NCBI RefSeq assembly: GCF_022489065.1
Contig: NZ_JAKVTW010000001.1
Coordinates: forward strand, 496,001-560,000
Length of the DNA: 64,000 nt
Direction of reading: 5' to 3'
DNA from: Vreelandella neptunia
GTDB taxonomy: Bacteria; Pseudomonadota; Gammaproteobacteria; Pseudomonadales; Halomonadaceae
The position numbers and the translations under genes are program-made. The stretch's first letter is position 1, and each line of letters begins with the position of its first letter. This document shows, piece by piece, positions 36,995 to 47,169 of this stretch. The notes beneath the pieces are model-generated. The model was given only the letters and a program-made list of their open reading frames with translations. It made no database searches and was not told the origin of the DNA.

Positions 36995-39625
36995 ATGTCT
37001 GATCCGCAGCCGGTTTATTTAAGCAACTACCAGCCGCCCGCCTACCGGGTAACTCATACCGAGCTGACGTTTGATCTTGACCCCGCCGCGACCCGTGTGA
37101 AAGCGCGACTGTTGATGGAGCGCCATGCCGAGGCTGAGGCTAATGCGCCGCTGGTGTTAAACGGTGAGCATTTAAAGCTTATCTCCTTGTCGATTAATGC
37201 AACACCGTTAAATGAATCAGATTATCAAGTAGATGCAGAGACTCTGACTATTGCCGATGTTCCAGAGCGTTTTGCGTTAGAGAGCGAAGTAGAGATCGCA
37301 CCGCAAGAGAACACCGCTTTAGAGGGTCTTTACCAGTCCAATGGTATGTACTGTACGCAGTGCGAAGCTGAAGGTTTCCGACGGATTACGTTTTACCCTG
37401 ACCGCCCGGATGTTATGGCGACTTTTAAGGTCACCGTGATCGGCGATCAGCAACGTGAACCGATACTGCTGGCTAACGGTAACCCGATGGAGCGCGGCGA
37501 GCTGAACGGCGGTCGTCATTTTGTTACCTGGGAAGACCCGCACCCCAAGCCCTGTTATCTGTTCGCTCTGGTGGCAGGCAACCTGCATAGCGTAGAAGAC
37601 CACTTCACCACCATGAGTGGACGTGAGGTCAAGCTGCAGATTTGGGTAGAGAAAGACAATCTGGATAAGACCGAGCATGCCATGGCCTCGTTGAAACGGG
37701 CCATGACGTGGGACGAACAGGCGTATGGTCGTGAGTACGACCTGGATCTGTTTATGATTGTAGCCGTCAATGATTTCAACATGGGAGCGATGGAGAACAA
37801 AGGTCTCAATATCTTTAACTCCGCCGCGGTGCTGACGCATCCCCAAACCGCCACCGATACCGCGTTTCAGAATGTTGAAGGCATTGTCGCCCACGAATAC
37901 TTCCATAACTGGTCGGGCAATCGCGTCACCTGCCGCGACTGGTTTCAGCTCTCGCTGAAAGAGGGCTTCACGGTCTACCGTGACCAGTGCTTCTCTGCGG
38001 ACACCAATTCAGCGCCGGTTAAGCGTATCCAGGATGTCTCGTTTTTCCGTACGGCCCAGTTTGCCGAAGATGCTGGCCCCACTGCGCACCCGATTCGACC
38101 CGATCGCTATATTGAAATTACCAACTTCTACACCCTGACGATCTATGAGAAAGGGGCAGAAGTCGTACGTATGTTGCGTAATTTAGTGGGGGAAGAGAAT
38201 TTTCGTCGCGGCTCAGACCTCTACTTCGAACGATTCGATGGACAGGCCGTGACCATTGAGGATTTCGTGGGCTGCATGGCAGAGGTTTCCGGCGAAGACT
38301 TGGAACAGTTTATGCGCTGGTACTCCCAGGCGGGCACCCCGGATATCGATGCCCATGGGGATTATGACTATGTGCATGGCGAATATCACTTAACGCTGCG
38401 CCAGCGTACGCCGGCTACGCCAGGCCAGCCTGATAAACAGCCGTTGCACATTCCGGTGCGTATGGGCTTGGTAGGTACCAAGTCTGGACAAGATCTAACC
38501 TTAACCCTAAATGGCGAAAAGATCGGTAAGGACGCTGTTATTCATCTACGTGATGACGAGCAGACGTTTGTCTTTACCGATGTTGCTGAAGCGCCTGTGC
38601 CCTCGTTGTTACGCGAGTTTTCAGCGCCAGTGAAGTTGCACTACCCCTATTCGCGGGAAGATCTTGCCTTCTTGTTGACCCATGACAGCGATGGCTTCAA
38701 TCGTTGGGATGCGGGCCAACGTCTTGCGCTGCTAGCCCTGGATGACTTGATTGCTGCCCATCGCAATGGGGTTGAAAAGGTCATGGATAGCCGTGTTGTG
38801 GACGCTTTTAAAGCGCTTCTGACCGGACCAATGAGCGATAAAGCCGTATTGGCTGAAATGCTGACGCTACCCACAGAGGCGTATATTGCTGAGCAGCAGC
38901 CCATTGTTGACGTTGACGCCATTCATGCTGCGCGTGAGTTCGTACGCCAGTCGCTCGCCGTTGCTCTGCGTGATGAGTTTATTGCCATCTTTGAGGCCAA
39001 TGTGACGGAAGAGGCATATGCGCCCACGCCAGAGCAAATCGCCCAGCGAAGCCTTAAAAATGTGGCGCTCTCCTACCTCATGTCGATCGAAGATGAGCAG
39101 GGCCTGGCGCTCTGTAAAGAGCAGTTTGCCGCTGACCACAATATGACCGATGTGCGTCAAGCACTCACACTACTGGTGCACAGTGATCGCGATGATCTGG
39201 CCTCGCCCGCACTGAAATCCTTCGGTGAAAAGTGGGCACATGACCCGCTAGTAATGGATCAGTGGTTCACTATTCAAGTCTCGCGTCCTCAGCCAGACGT
39301 GTTGGAGCGGGTGAAGTACCTTATGGGGCATCCCGCCTTTTCACTTAAAAACCCCAACAAAGTGCGCGCGCTTATAGGCGCCTTTGCGCAGAATCGGGTG
39401 AATTTCCACCGTTTGGATGGACAGGGCTACCAATTACTTGCCGATGTTGTCATTGAACTCAACCGGCTTAATCCAGAAATTGCCGCACGGCTTATCACGC
39501 CACTAACGCGCTGGCAGCGCTTTGATGAAACCCGCCAGGCATTAATGCGGTCTCAGCTCGAGCGTATTAAGCAAGAACCGCTATCTTCAAATGTCTATGA
39601 AGTAGTCGAGAAGGCGTTGGCATAG
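36995..39625 (+). CDS. pepN: Aminopeptidase N
   Basis: An 876-residue M1 zinc aminopeptidase, cytosolic. The exopeptidase motif GAMEN is followed by the zinc site HEYFHNW with His300, Glu301 and His304, and the third ligand Glu further on in SLKEGFTVYRDQ. The length and the C-terminal helical domain match E. coli PepN (870 residues), and the metal site is at the equivalent position. The ATG follows AGGAG by nine bases. Confidence 0.98.
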   Translation: MSDPQPVYLSNYQPPAYRVTHTELTFDLDPAATRVKARLLMERHAEAEANAPLVLNGEHLKLISLSINATPLNESDYQVDAETLTIADVPERFALESEVEIAPQENTALEGLYQSNGMYCTQCEAEGFRRITFYPDRPDVMATFKVTVIGDQQREPILLANGNPMERGELNGGRHFVTWEDPHPKPCYLFALVAGNLHSVEDHFTTMSGREVKLQIWVEKDNLDKTEHAMASLKRAMTWDEQAYGREYDLDLFMIVAVNDFNMGAMENKGLNIFNSAAVLTHPQTATDTAFQNVEGIVAHEYFHNWSGNRVTCRDWFQLSLKEGFTVYRDQCFSADTNSAPVKRIQDVSFFRTAQFAEDAGPTAHPIRPDRYIEITNFYTLTIYEKGAEVVRMLRNLVGEENFRRGSDLYFERFDGQAVTIEDFVGCMAEVSGEDLEQFMRWYSQAGTPDIDAHGDYDYVHGEYHLTLRQRTPATPGQPDKQPLHIPVRMGLVGTKSGQDLTLTLNGEKIGKDAVIHLRDDEQTFVFTDVAEAPVPSLLREFSAPVKLHYPYSREDLAFLLTHDSDGFNRWDAGQRLALLALDDLIAAHRNGVEKVMDSRVVDAFKALLTGPMSDKAVLAEMLTLPTEAYIAEQQPIVDVDAIHAAREFVRQSLAVALRDEFIAIFEANVTEEAYAPTPEQIAQRSLKNVALSYLMSIEDEQGLALCKEQFAADHNMTDVRQALTLLVHSDRDDLASPALKSFGEKWAHDPLVMDQWFTIQVSRPQPDVLERVKYLMGHPAFSLKNPNKVRALIGAFAQNRVNFHRLDGQGYQLLADVVIELNRLNPEIAARLITPLTRWQRFDETRQALMRSQLERIKQEPLSSNVYEVVEKALA

Positions 39626-39663
39626 TGGTCAATCGCAGTTAACCAAGGAAAGGAATAACAACA

Positions 39664-40623
39664 GTGACAGACTCACAGCAACACTATTTACTTATTATTA
39701 ATGGTAAATCTGCCGGTAACCCGGCATTGCGTGATGCAGTCAACGAACAACGCCAAGCAGGGATGCTAATTACAGTGCGCGCTACCTGGGAAGGGGGCGA
39801 TGCTGCTGATATTGCTGAGCAATCTGACGCCCTGGGGATTACGCATGTGATTGCCTGTGGCGGCGATGGAACGGTTAGCGAAGTCATGAACGGGTTGATG
39901 CGTTTGCCCCATGATCGACGGCCTGTGTTGGGCATTGTGCCATTAGGCAGCGCCAATGATTTTGCTACCTCTGTTGGGTTGCCATTGGAGCCAGGCCCAG
40001 CCTTAGCCGCCGCAAGAGCGTTGAGTGCCTATCCTATTGACGTTGTCCGTGTGACAGCCGGTGCAGAAGGTGAGTCAGCCACCAGCTACTACCTAAACAT
40101 GACCACAGGTGGTTTTGGCGCCGAAATTACCTCTTCAACGCCGAAAACCTTGAAACGGTTACTGGGGGGTGGGGCCTACTCGTTGATGGGGGCGCTCAAG
40201 GCGTGGCGACACCGCAGCTATCGCGGCACCCTGCATTGGGATGAAAAAGAGGAGAGCACTTCGCTATTACTGTTAGCGCTGGGTAATGGCCGCCAATCAG
40301 GTGGAGGTCAGGTGCTGGCGCCACGGGCTAAGCTGGATGATGGTCGTCTCGATGTGCTGTTAGTGAAAGACTTTCGGTCAGTAACAGAGTTGACCAAGCT
40401 GATGAGTGAGCTGCAAAGCTTTCCCTATGATGGCAGGTTTGTGCGCTATTTCACCACGACCCAAATGACAGTGACGACTCAGGCGGGTGATCCGCCCTGG
40501 CCATTAACGCTGGATGGCGAGGCGCGCTGTTATGACCATTTCTGTGCCGAAGTGGTGCCTCTTGCACTGCGCGTGCTGTTGCCAGAGGAGTGCCCCTTGC
40601 TCTCCTCGACCAATCGGCCTTAA
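39664..40623 (+). CDS. YegS-like lipid/diacylglycerol kinase
   Basis: A 319-residue DAGK-catalytic-domain protein. Nucleotide motif CGGDGTVSEVMNGL and PLGSANDFATSVGL are diagnostic, with LLALGNGRQSGGGQVLAPRA and DGRLDVLLVKDF in the C-terminal beta-sandwich. The start is GTG at 39664 with AAGGAAAGGA upstream; no ATG fits the N-terminus. E. coli YegS phosphorylates phosphatidylglycerol in vitro; the natural substrate is unclear. Confidence 0.93.
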   Translation: MTDSQQHYLLIINGKSAGNPALRDAVNEQRQAGMLITVRATWEGGDAADIAEQSDALGITHVIACGGDGTVSEVMNGLMRLPHDRRPVLGIVPLGSANDFATSVGLPLEPGPALAAARALSAYPIDVVRVTAGAEGESATSYYLNMTTGGFGAEITSSTPKTLKRLLGGGAYSLMGALKAWRHRSYRGTLHWDEKEESTSLLLLALGNGRQSGGGQVLAPRAKLDDGRLDVLLVKDFRSVTELTKLMSELQSFPYDGRFVRYFTTTQMTVTTQAGDPPWPLTLDGEARCYDHFCAEVVPLALRVLLPEECPLLSSTNRP

Positions 40624-40667
40624 CCGTATTGACTTGAATGTTTAACGCTATAAAGGAGCAGTATCTA

Positions 40668-41453
40668 ATGGCAAATCGCGTGTGGATACCTGCAGTGGCC
40701 GTTCTGGCGCTACTGCTGAGTGCCTGCGGTGACTCCCAGGAAGATCCTACCGTGACACCCGATGATAATTCTGAGGTGACGGATGATCAAACAGTACGCG
40801 AAGAGGAGGCTCCAGCGGCTGCTGAAAACGCGGCTGAAATGTCCAGTCCTGAGCAGGTAGAGGATGAAATTGAGGCGCGCCAAGCCGCCGAAGAGCTTGA
40901 GCGAGCGGAAGCGCTGCGAGAGGAGGGGGATGGTGGTCAAAATGTTGGCGATCCTTCTACTGAAGCTGCGACGGTGGAAGCCGAAGAAGACACTTTGGCC
41001 GCGAACCCTGATGATGTGCTTGATGAAGAAAGCGCAATGCCCGGTGAGGCAACCCGCTCCGACGTCGACGAAATGATTGCCGAAACTGAGCGCCGTTTTG
41101 AAGAGGCAGAACAGCGCCTTGAAGAGCAGTTTCAAGAAGTCGAGCAACAGGCTCCCACATTAGAACCGATGGAAAATGAAGACTTTTCTTCTAGTTGGGA
41201 CGAAGAGAGTAGCTTGCCAGAACGAACGCCTTTACAAGATAACCGCGAGGCGACCGATGTAGACGCTTTGATCGAGGATACAGAGCGTCGCTTTGAAGAG
41301 GCGCAGCAGCGTCTTGAGGAGCAGTTCAAAGAGTTGGAGAGCCGGGAAACGGATACTGGGCCTGCTATTGATGCAGGCGAAAATGACCGCGCTGAACTCA
41401 ATAGAAGCGAAAATAGCGAGAGTGCTCAATCAAATGCAAATGAGGAAGAGTAA
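40668..41453 (+). CDS. Acidic coiled-coil lipoprotein with an internal duplication
   Basis: A 261-residue predicted lipoprotein. The signal peptide WIPAVAVLALLLSAC ends in a good lipobox (LLSAC), and the +2 residue is Gly. The mature chain is extremely acidic and low in hydrophobics. Two near-identical ~29-residue helical repeats occur at about residues 132-160 and 197-225: DVDEMIAETERRFEEAEQRL and DVDALIEDTERRFEEAQQRL, each followed by EEQF-x-E. These should form coiled coils. The ATG at 40668 has AAAGGAG upstream. I recognise no known family. It may be a periplasmic spacer or scaffold protein shaped by a halophilic lifestyle. Confidence 0.85.
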   Translation: MANRVWIPAVAVLALLLSACGDSQEDPTVTPDDNSEVTDDQTVREEEAPAAAENAAEMSSPEQVEDEIEARQAAEELERAEALREEGDGGQNVGDPSTEAATVEAEEDTLAANPDDVLDEESAMPGEATRSDVDEMIAETERRFEEAEQRLEEQFQEVEQQAPTLEPMENEDFSSSWDEESSLPERTPLQDNREATDVDALIEDTERRFEEAQQRLEEQFKELESRETDTGPAIDAGENDRAELNRSENSESAQSNANEEE

Positions 41454-41480
41454 TCGGGGAGGTATTGACTGATTGCCAAT

Positions 41481-41507
41481 AAAAAAGGCCCGCGTTAGCG
41501 GGCCTTT
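41481..41507 (-). terminator. Terminator of the cold-shock gene
   Basis: GGCCCGC-GTTA-GCGGGCC is followed on the minus strand by six T residues, 20 bases after the csp stop; it may also serve the convergent lipoprotein gene with a shorter T-run. Confidence 0.88.
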
Positions 41508-41523
41508 GTCCATCCGTTAGCAA

Positions 41524-41727
41524 TTAAGCTGGTCGGATGTTGGAAGCCTGAAGGCCTTTTTTACCCTGAGTCACTTCAAAGCTGACTTTTTGACCATCTT
41601 GCAGGGTCTTGAAGCCTTCAGCTTGAATTTCGGAGAAGTGGGCGAACAGATCGTCTCCGCCGTCATCAGGAGAGATGAAGCCGAAGCCTTTAGTATCGTT
41701 GAACCACTTAACTGTGCCAGTTGCCAT
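41524..41727 (-). CDS. CspA-family cold-shock protein
   Basis: A 67-residue single OB-fold RNA chaperone. RNP1 KGFGFI and RNP2 DLFAHF are intact, and the ends [11 protein letters not shown] and LQASNIRPA are typical. The ATG has AAGGAA upstream. The gap to lysE (41728-41862) would give a leader of up to ~130 bases, as expected for csp genes regulated at the mRNA level, although no cold-box motif could be fixed by eye. Confidence 0.96.
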   Translation of the reverse strand: MATGTVKWFNDTKGFGFISPDDGGDDLFAHFSEIQAEGFKTLQDGQKVSFEVTQGKKGLQASNIRPA

Positions 41728-41862
41728 TTTCTATTTCCTTAACGTGCTTAATAATCAAACGGGCAACTCAATTGTCCACCCGCTACAATTACTCTAGATG
41801 CAAACGCGGCTGTCGTCCAGCCACATACCTAAGATTTTTTATTTCTTTGCGAGCAAGCACAA

Positions 41863-42519
41863 ATGATGCAGTTGGGTTTTGTTGATGCGCAGTTTATTTC
41901 TTTTCTGGTAGCCATCACGCTGCTAACGATTAGCCCCGGTGTCGACACGCTGCTTGTCATTCGTAATACGGCTCGTGGGGGCGTTCGTGATGGTATTACC
42001 ACGAGTATGGCGATCTGCTGCGGGCTATTTGTGCATGCCACGATTTCTGCGCTGGGGATCTCACTCATCCTGCTGCAGTCGGCCTGGGCCTTTCATATGC
42101 TGAAGCTGGTGGGGGCGGGCTATCTTATTTGGTTAGGTATTACCAGCTTATTGGCGGCGCGGCGTGGGCAGGCGCTACCAGTTAATGGCGTGCTTGAGGG
42201 TACACCTGCTGTTTCTCGCTGGCAGCCAGTCAAGGAGGGGTTTTTGTCTAATGTACTGAACCCCAAAACGGTGGTCTTTTACATGGCATTTTTACCTCAG
42301 TTTATTGCCCCAGGCGACCCTGCCTTATTGAAATCCCTTTGGTTAGCGGGTGTGCACTTCATTATTGCTAATGTTTGGCAGATCAGCGTCGTAATGATGG
42401 TTGGCAGCGCAGGCAAGTGGTTGGCTAACGCACGTTTTGCACAAACGTTGAACGCCGCTACGGGAGCAGTGCTAGTGGTGTTTGGTATTCGACTGGCGCT
42501 AACACAGCGCCCGGTATAA
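41863..42519 (+). CDS. LysE/RhtB-family amino-acid exporter
   Basis: A 218-residue inner-membrane exporter with about six helices. The family signature near the N-terminus is LLTISPGVDTLLVIRNT, followed by GVRDGITTSMAICCGLFVH and the mid-protein GFLSNVLNPKTVVFYMAFLPQF. Substrates of such proteins are amino acids or analogues; none can be chosen here. It is divergent from csp and convergent with slt. Confidence 0.93.
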   Translation: MMQLGFVDAQFISFLVAITLLTISPGVDTLLVIRNTARGGVRDGITTSMAICCGLFVHATISALGISLILLQSAWAFHMLKLVGAGYLIWLGITSLLAARRGQALPVNGVLEGTPAVSRWQPVKEGFLSNVLNPKTVVFYMAFLPQFIAPGDPALLKSLWLAGVHFIIANVWQISVVMMVGSAGKWLANARFAQTLNAATGAVLVVFGIRLALTQRPV

Positions 42520-42532
42520 TGAACCGGGCGCT
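42506..42532. terminator. Hairpin between convergent lysE-type and slt genes
   Basis: AGCGCCCGGT and ACCGGGCGCT form a ten-base stem around the exporter stop codon. There is no T-run on either strand, so it may block convergent transcription only weakly or protect the 3' end. Confidence 0.45.
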
Positions 42533-42558
42533 AATGATGCGTTAAAAAAGAGAGGAGA

Positions 42559-44508
42559 TTAGCGGCGAGCGAGGAGTGCACGGTCGTAGCGTACCTGCTG
42601 CTCGTTATCGCTAAGTAGTGAAACGCCTTCGCTATTGCCACCATTGGCAAGACTTTCGAAAATGACCCGATAGCTAAGCACTGCCTGCACGTAGTCGCGA
42701 GTTTCGCGGAAAGGAATGCTCTCCACAAAGAGATCGAATGCCTCTACGCCATCACCTAGCCACTGGTCAACGCGTCCAGGTCCTGCGTTATAGGCAGCGG
42801 CGGCGGCAAGGCGATTACCTTGGTAACGTTGTAGCTTGTCACGTAAGTAAGTACTGCCCAAGCGGATATTGAGCTCAGGATCCAGTACACCATAAGGGCC
42901 TGGGTCGCTGATGCCCAGTTGGCGACTTACTTGGCTGGCGGTGCCGGGCATTAACTGCATAAGCCCGCGTGCCCCTGCAGGTGAAAGTGCGTCAGGATTG
43001 TAAGCGCTCTCGCGGCGGGTAATCGCCATCAGCAAGTACGGGTCTACTCCGGTAAGTCGGCCCCAGTGCAAAAAGCTATCGTGATAGGCCTGGGGGAAAC
43101 GCCAATCCAGCGCATCCCACATCTCGGCGGCAATAGTGGTTTGTACTAAGCGTGCATGCCACTGCTGCTGGGCGGCATAGTCTGCCAGCGCCCGGGCCTG
43201 CTGGGGAGAGCCACTCTGTACCGCGTGCAGCCACTCGCTATTGGCGAGTCCATCTTCGCCAATACGCAGCAACGCCTCGGTCCGCTGAACGGCAGGTAGT
43301 TGCGCAACACGTTGCCGCGAAGCTTCGTCAAAATGATTGCGCTCAAGATTCAGCTGATAGGGCTGGCCCAGTTTCTCCGCCGCGGCAAAGCCGTAAAAGC
43401 TGCGATCTGTCGCTGCCTGCTGATAACGCGCCTCGGCAGCTGCTTGGTTGCCAAGCTGAGCATTAGCGCGAGCTAACCAGTACTGCCAGCGGCTATTTTC
43501 TTGCTGGCTTGCAGGCATTTCTGCAATCCAGTGTACGACCTCATTCCAGTCACGGCTCGCCAATGCCTGGCGAACGCGCAGTTCCAGCACTCGCTCGCTC
43601 TCAAGTGTCGGCAGCACGCTATCGACCCAGCTAAGCGTGCCTGGAACATTGCGCACCAAGGCATAAAAAGCCAGCTCTTCTTCGATAACTGCGCGATCAC
43701 TGGGTAGTAGGGTTAAGCGTGGTGATAGTGTCTGCCAAGCGGCAAACGCGGCCGGCGTATCTTCGCGTGTAAAGCGCTGCATGGCCGCCTGATAAAAGCT
43801 AGCGGTGGCTGCGCACTCTGGGCCTAGGCAGGAGGGCGCCTGCGTAATAGCACTGCTGCGATCATTCACGCTTCGCACCGTGTCTAGTGCCGTCTGCCAC
43901 TGACCGCTTAACAACCCGTCAAGGTAGTTGGAAAGGCCTGTTTCGCCTGCCTGCCAAGCCAGCATTTTGCGTTCCCAAATAGCCGTGGCATCAATGGTGC
44001 CGTTAGCTCGCAGACTATTAAACAGCGGGTTGCAGGCCTCAGGCTGGGAGCTGCCCACGCGCCATAACTCCAGGCCAGCAGCACTTGCTTGCTGGGGTTG
44101 GCTATTGAGCAGTGCTGCATAGTAGTAGCATTGGCGCGCCGTACCCGCGGGCTCGCCATCAGCGACTGAGAGCAGGTCGCTATAGCGACCTGCGTGGCCG
44201 TAATTAGCAATCGCTTGACCACGCATCCATCCCGCCAGGGGGGAATCGGCGTATTGACCAATAAACTGTTGTACTCGGTCAGGGGAGACGTTTGGCAACT
44301 GTCCTCTTAAACGATGATACTCAACGTAGCCGCGTAATGGATGGTCAGCAATTGAGCGCTCATCAACACGCTGCCACTGCTGCTCTCGTGCGGCAGCAAG
44401 CGCATCGCGTAACTCGCTGTCAGAAGCGGCCCACGAAAAGGCGGGTATCCCTGCTAGTAGTGCTGTACACAGCACTCGAGCCGTATGGCGAAATGGCGAA
44501 GCCAACAT
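42559..44508 (-). CDS. slt: Soluble lytic murein transglycosylase
   Basis: A 649-residue periplasmic enzyme that cleaves peptidoglycan to anhydromuropeptides. The signal peptide is VLCTALLAGIPAFSWA. A long alpha-helical superhelix (U and L domains) precedes the C-terminal lysozyme-like domain, where MAITRRESAYNPDALSPAGA holds the catalytic Glu. GLMQLMPGTA and AAAAYNAGPGRV follow. Size and domain order match E. coli Slt70. Confidence 0.95.
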   Translation of the reverse strand: MLASPFRHTARVLCTALLAGIPAFSWAASDSELRDALAAAREQQWQRVDERSIADHPLRGYVEYHRLRGQLPNVSPDRVQQFIGQYADSPLAGWMRGQAIANYGHAGRYSDLLSVADGEPAGTARQCYYYAALLNSQPQQASAAGLELWRVGSSQPEACNPLFNSLRANGTIDATAIWERKMLAWQAGETGLSNYLDGLLSGQWQTALDTVRSVNDRSSAITQAPSCLGPECAATASFYQAAMQRFTREDTPAAFAAWQTLSPRLTLLPSDRAVIEEELAFYALVRNVPGTLSWVDSVLPTLESERVLELRVRQALASRDWNEVVHWIAEMPASQQENSRWQYWLARANAQLGNQAAAEARYQQAATDRSFYGFAAAEKLGQPYQLNLERNHFDEASRQRVAQLPAVQRTEALLRIGEDGLANSEWLHAVQSGSPQQARALADYAAQQQWHARLVQTTIAAEMWDALDWRFPQAYHDSFLHWGRLTGVDPYLLMAITRRESAYNPDALSPAGARGLMQLMPGTASQVSRQLGISDPGPYGVLDPELNIRLGSTYLRDKLQRYQGNRLAAAAAYNAGPGRVDQWLGDGVEAFDLFVESIPFRETRDYVQAVLSYRVIFESLANGGNSEGVSLLSDNEQQVRYDRALLARR

Positions 44509-44645
44509 GGTTTACTCTCTCTATCAATTTAACTCTATTTAAGCCCAGGAGATTTAGGCCACAGAAATGGCTGAGCAACCGCTATACTGAACGAATGTTA
44601 ACAGCCATGATCTGACAGCACAGATACTCGGAGGAATTAATTACG

Positions 44646-44978
44646 ATGGCTCCATTATCCACTTGGTGGTTTCTACGTCGACTCAAATCCCGTGTTTGGG
44701 CGACGAAACGTATTGTGCGCGCATTAAAGCTGTTTATACCCATGACACGGGACGTTTTCCGTGGAGATTTTCGCCCCATCCCTTGGTCAGCATTTGGCAT
44801 GATGGCACTGGCGCTGTCCTATTTAGTGATGCCATTTGATCTGATCCCCGACTTTCTCATGCTGATTGGTGTCGTCGATGACGTACTAATAGTCGGCTGG
44901 TTGCTAAACCGTATCGACCAGCGCCTGGAGGGTTACCGGGCATGGAAATATAGTGACCCTGACATGACCCCTTCTTAA
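44646..44978 (+). CDS. DUF1232 (YkvA-like) small membrane protein
   Basis: A 110-residue protein with the DUF1232 core ALALSYLVMPFDLIPDFLML, continuing IGVVDDVLIVGWLLN, i.e. two membrane helices joined by a proline- and acid-containing turn. A basic amphipathic N-terminus (RRLKSRVWATKRIVRALK) probably lies on the cytosolic face. Function of the family is unknown. GGAGGAATTAATTACG precedes the ATG. It is divergent from slt and lies upstream of htpG. Confidence 0.85.
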   Translation: MAPLSTWWFLRRLKSRVWATKRIVRALKLFIPMTRDVFRGDFRPIPWSAFGMMALALSYLVMPFDLIPDFLMLIGVVDDVLIVGWLLNRIDQRLEGYRAWKYSDPDMTPS

Positions 44979-45006
44979 CATTCATCTACTTGTTAACGCG
45001 CACCTG

Positions 45007-45034
45007 CTTGAAAAATCGCTGCTTATCCCCATAT
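45007..45034 (+). promoter_or_regulatory. Sigma-32 heat-shock promoter of htpG
   Basis: CTTGAAA, a 13-base spacer, then CCCCATAT. This is an essentially perfect match to the RpoH consensus, about 80 bases before the htpG ATG. Confidence 0.92.
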
Positions 45035-45115
45035 CTGGCTCACGATACTACTTTTTAAGCCTCTGCTGCATGTTGCCGAGGCAATTGACCAACGTGAGCC
45101 ATAAGGGATAAGCGC

Positions 45116-47050
45116 ATGACTACAGCTACCCACGAACAAGCGACTGATAAATCAGCTAACCACGAAGAAACTCTTGGCTTTCAAACGGAAGTTAAGCAGC
45201 TACTGAATTTGATGATTAACTCCCTGTACTCCAATCGGGAGATTTTCCTACGTGAGCTTATCTCAAACGCCGCAGATGCCTGCGACAAGCTGCGCTACGC
45301 GGCACTTGATAACGATGCCCTCTACGAAGGCGACAGCGAGCTGCGCATCGAGATCGAGCATGATAAAGAGGCCAACACCATCACACTGCGTGATAATGGC
45401 GTAGGCATGAACCGCGAAGACGTGATCGCCAACTTGGGCACTATCGCACGCTCAGGGACTGCGGAGTTTCTTAAGCAGCTTTCCGGTGAGCAGCAAAAAG
45501 ACGCCAAGTTGATTGGTCAGTTCGGTGTTGGGTTCTATTCTGGCTTTATTGTTGCTGATGAAATAGCGGTGCGTACGCGTAAGGCAGGCACTGATGCTGC
45601 TGACGGCGTTGAGTGGCGCTCAAAAGGGGAAGGTGAGTTTACCGTTTCCGATATTGAGCAAGCGCAGCACGGTACGGAAATTACCCTTCACTTAAAAGAT
45701 GATGCTAAAGAGTTTGCCGACGAGTATCGCCTGCAGGGGTTGGTACGCAAGTATTCGGATCATATCGAAGTGCCTGTACGCATGCCGAAGACCGAAACGG
45801 CAAAAGACGATGAAGGCAACAGCATCGAAGGTGGCGAAGTAACTACCTGGGAAACCGTGAATGAGGCGACGGCGCTATGGTCGCGCCCCAAAGGCGAGGT
45901 TTCCGAGGATGAGTACAAGGCGTTCTATAAGCACGTTGCTCATGACTTTTCCGACCCGCTGACCTGGAGCCACAATAAGGTCGAAGGCAAGCTTGAGTAC
46001 ACTAGCCTGCTCTATGTGCCGGGTCGCGCGCCGTTTGATATGTTTGACCGCGACGGCGCCCGGGGCGTTAAGCTTTACGTCCAGCGCGTGTTCATTATGG
46101 ACGACGCTGAGCAGTTCCTGCCGCTTTATCTGCGCTTTATCAAAGGCGTGCTGGATACCCGTGAACTGTCGCTCAACGTATCCCGCGAATTGCTCCAGCA
46201 AGACCCCAATGTGGATAAGATCAAAGCGGCGCTCACCAAGCGCGGCCTGGACATGCTCAAAAAGCTCGCCAAGGATACAGAGCAGTATCAAACCTTCTGG
46301 AATACCTTCGGCAGCGTCCTTAAAGAAGGGCCGGGTGAAGATCCATCCAACCGCGAAAAAATTGCTGGTTTGCTACGCTTTGCCTCAACCCACACCGACA
46401 CCGCTACCCAAGAGCATGCGCTGGCAGACTACGTAGAGCGTATGAAAGAGGGGCAGCAGAAGATTTACTACGTGGTGGCGGATAGCTTCAATGCGGCCAA
46501 AAACAGCCCGCACCTGGAGATCTTCCGCAAAAAAGGCATTGAAGTGCTGCTGCTGTCTGACCGTATTGATGACTGGCTAATGAGCCATCTCACCGAGTTC
46601 GATGGCAAAACCTTTGCCGATGTGGCCAAGGGCGAGCTTGATCTTGGCGATGTGGAAGACGAAGAAGAGAAGAAAGCCCAGGAAGAGACCGCTAAAGCCA
46701 AAGAAGATCTGGTCCAGCGTGTGAAAGAGGCGTTGGGCGGTGGCGTTCAAGATGTGAAAATCACTCATCGCCTCACCGATTCACCGGCCTGTGTGGTGTT
46801 GCCTGAGCATGAAATGGGCTATCAAATGCGCCGCATCATGGAGGCCGCTGGTCAACCGTTGCCGGAAGTGAAGCCAATCCTTGAGCTGAACCCTAGCCAT
46901 GCGCTAGTGACGCGTTTGGAAGGCGCTGAAGGCGATCTCTTTACACAGCTCTCTTACATCTTGCTTGATCAAGCCATCATTGCTGAAGGCGGCCACTTGG
47001 ATGACCCTGCTGCTTACGTGAAGCGTTTAAACAGCGTGCTGACTGCTTAA
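45116..47050 (+). CDS. htpG: Molecular chaperone HtpG (Hsp90)
   Basis: A 644-residue cytosolic Hsp90. The GHKL ATPase motifs are [39 protein letters not shown] and [12 protein letters not shown]. The middle domain carries the catalytic Arg in [18 protein letters not shown]. The linker region ([22 protein letters not shown], split across residues ~500-520) is acidic. No C-terminal MEEVD motif, as in bacterial forms. The upstream sigma-32 promoter explains its heat induction. Confidence 0.98.
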   Translation: MTTATHEQATDKSANHEETLGFQTEVKQLLNLMINSLYSNREIFLRELISNAADACDKLRYAALDNDALYEGDSELRIEIEHDKEANTITLRDNGVGMNREDVIANLGTIARSGTAEFLKQLSGEQQKDAKLIGQFGVGFYSGFIVADEIAVRTRKAGTDAADGVEWRSKGEGEFTVSDIEQAQHGTEITLHLKDDAKEFADEYRLQGLVRKYSDHIEVPVRMPKTETAKDDEGNSIEGGEVTTWETVNEATALWSRPKGEVSEDEYKAFYKHVAHDFSDPLTWSHNKVEGKLEYTSLLYVPGRAPFDMFDRDGARGVKLYVQRVFIMDDAEQFLPLYLRFIKGVLDTRELSLNVSRELLQQDPNVDKIKAALTKRGLDMLKKLAKDTEQYQTFWNTFGSVLKEGPGEDPSNREKIAGLLRFASTHTDTATQEHALADYVERMKEGQQKIYYVVADSFNAAKNSPHLEIFRKKGIEVLLLSDRIDDWLMSHLTEFDGKTFADVAKGELDLGDVEDEEEKKAQEETAKAKEDLVQRVKEALGGGVQDVKITHRLTDSPACVVLPEHEMGYQMRRIMEAAGQPLPEVKPILELNPSHALVTRLEGAEGDLFTQLSYILLDQAIIAEGGHLDDPAAYVKRLNSVLTA

Positions 47051-47071
47051 AACCGCACACGCTGCGTTAAT

Positions 47072-47107
47072 GACGGCCCGTTTGGTTATCCAGGCGGGCC
47101 GTCTGTT
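47072..47107 (+). terminator. Rho-independent terminator of htpG
   Basis: GACGGCCCG and CGGGCCGTC pair around a 14-base loop that contains a small TGG/CCA inner pair, followed by TGTTTTA. It lies 22 bases after the htpG stop. Confidence 0.85.
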
Positions 47108-47169
47108 TTAGTGGGCCAGTTTTGATAAAGTGGGAGTGTACGTTCTGCGAGACTTATTAGGACACCAAC

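Noticed and set aside
42506-42532. Strong rho-independent terminator between lysE-type and slt genes
   Set aside because: The stem is strong but neither strand has a T-run, so I list it only as a hairpin of uncertain function.
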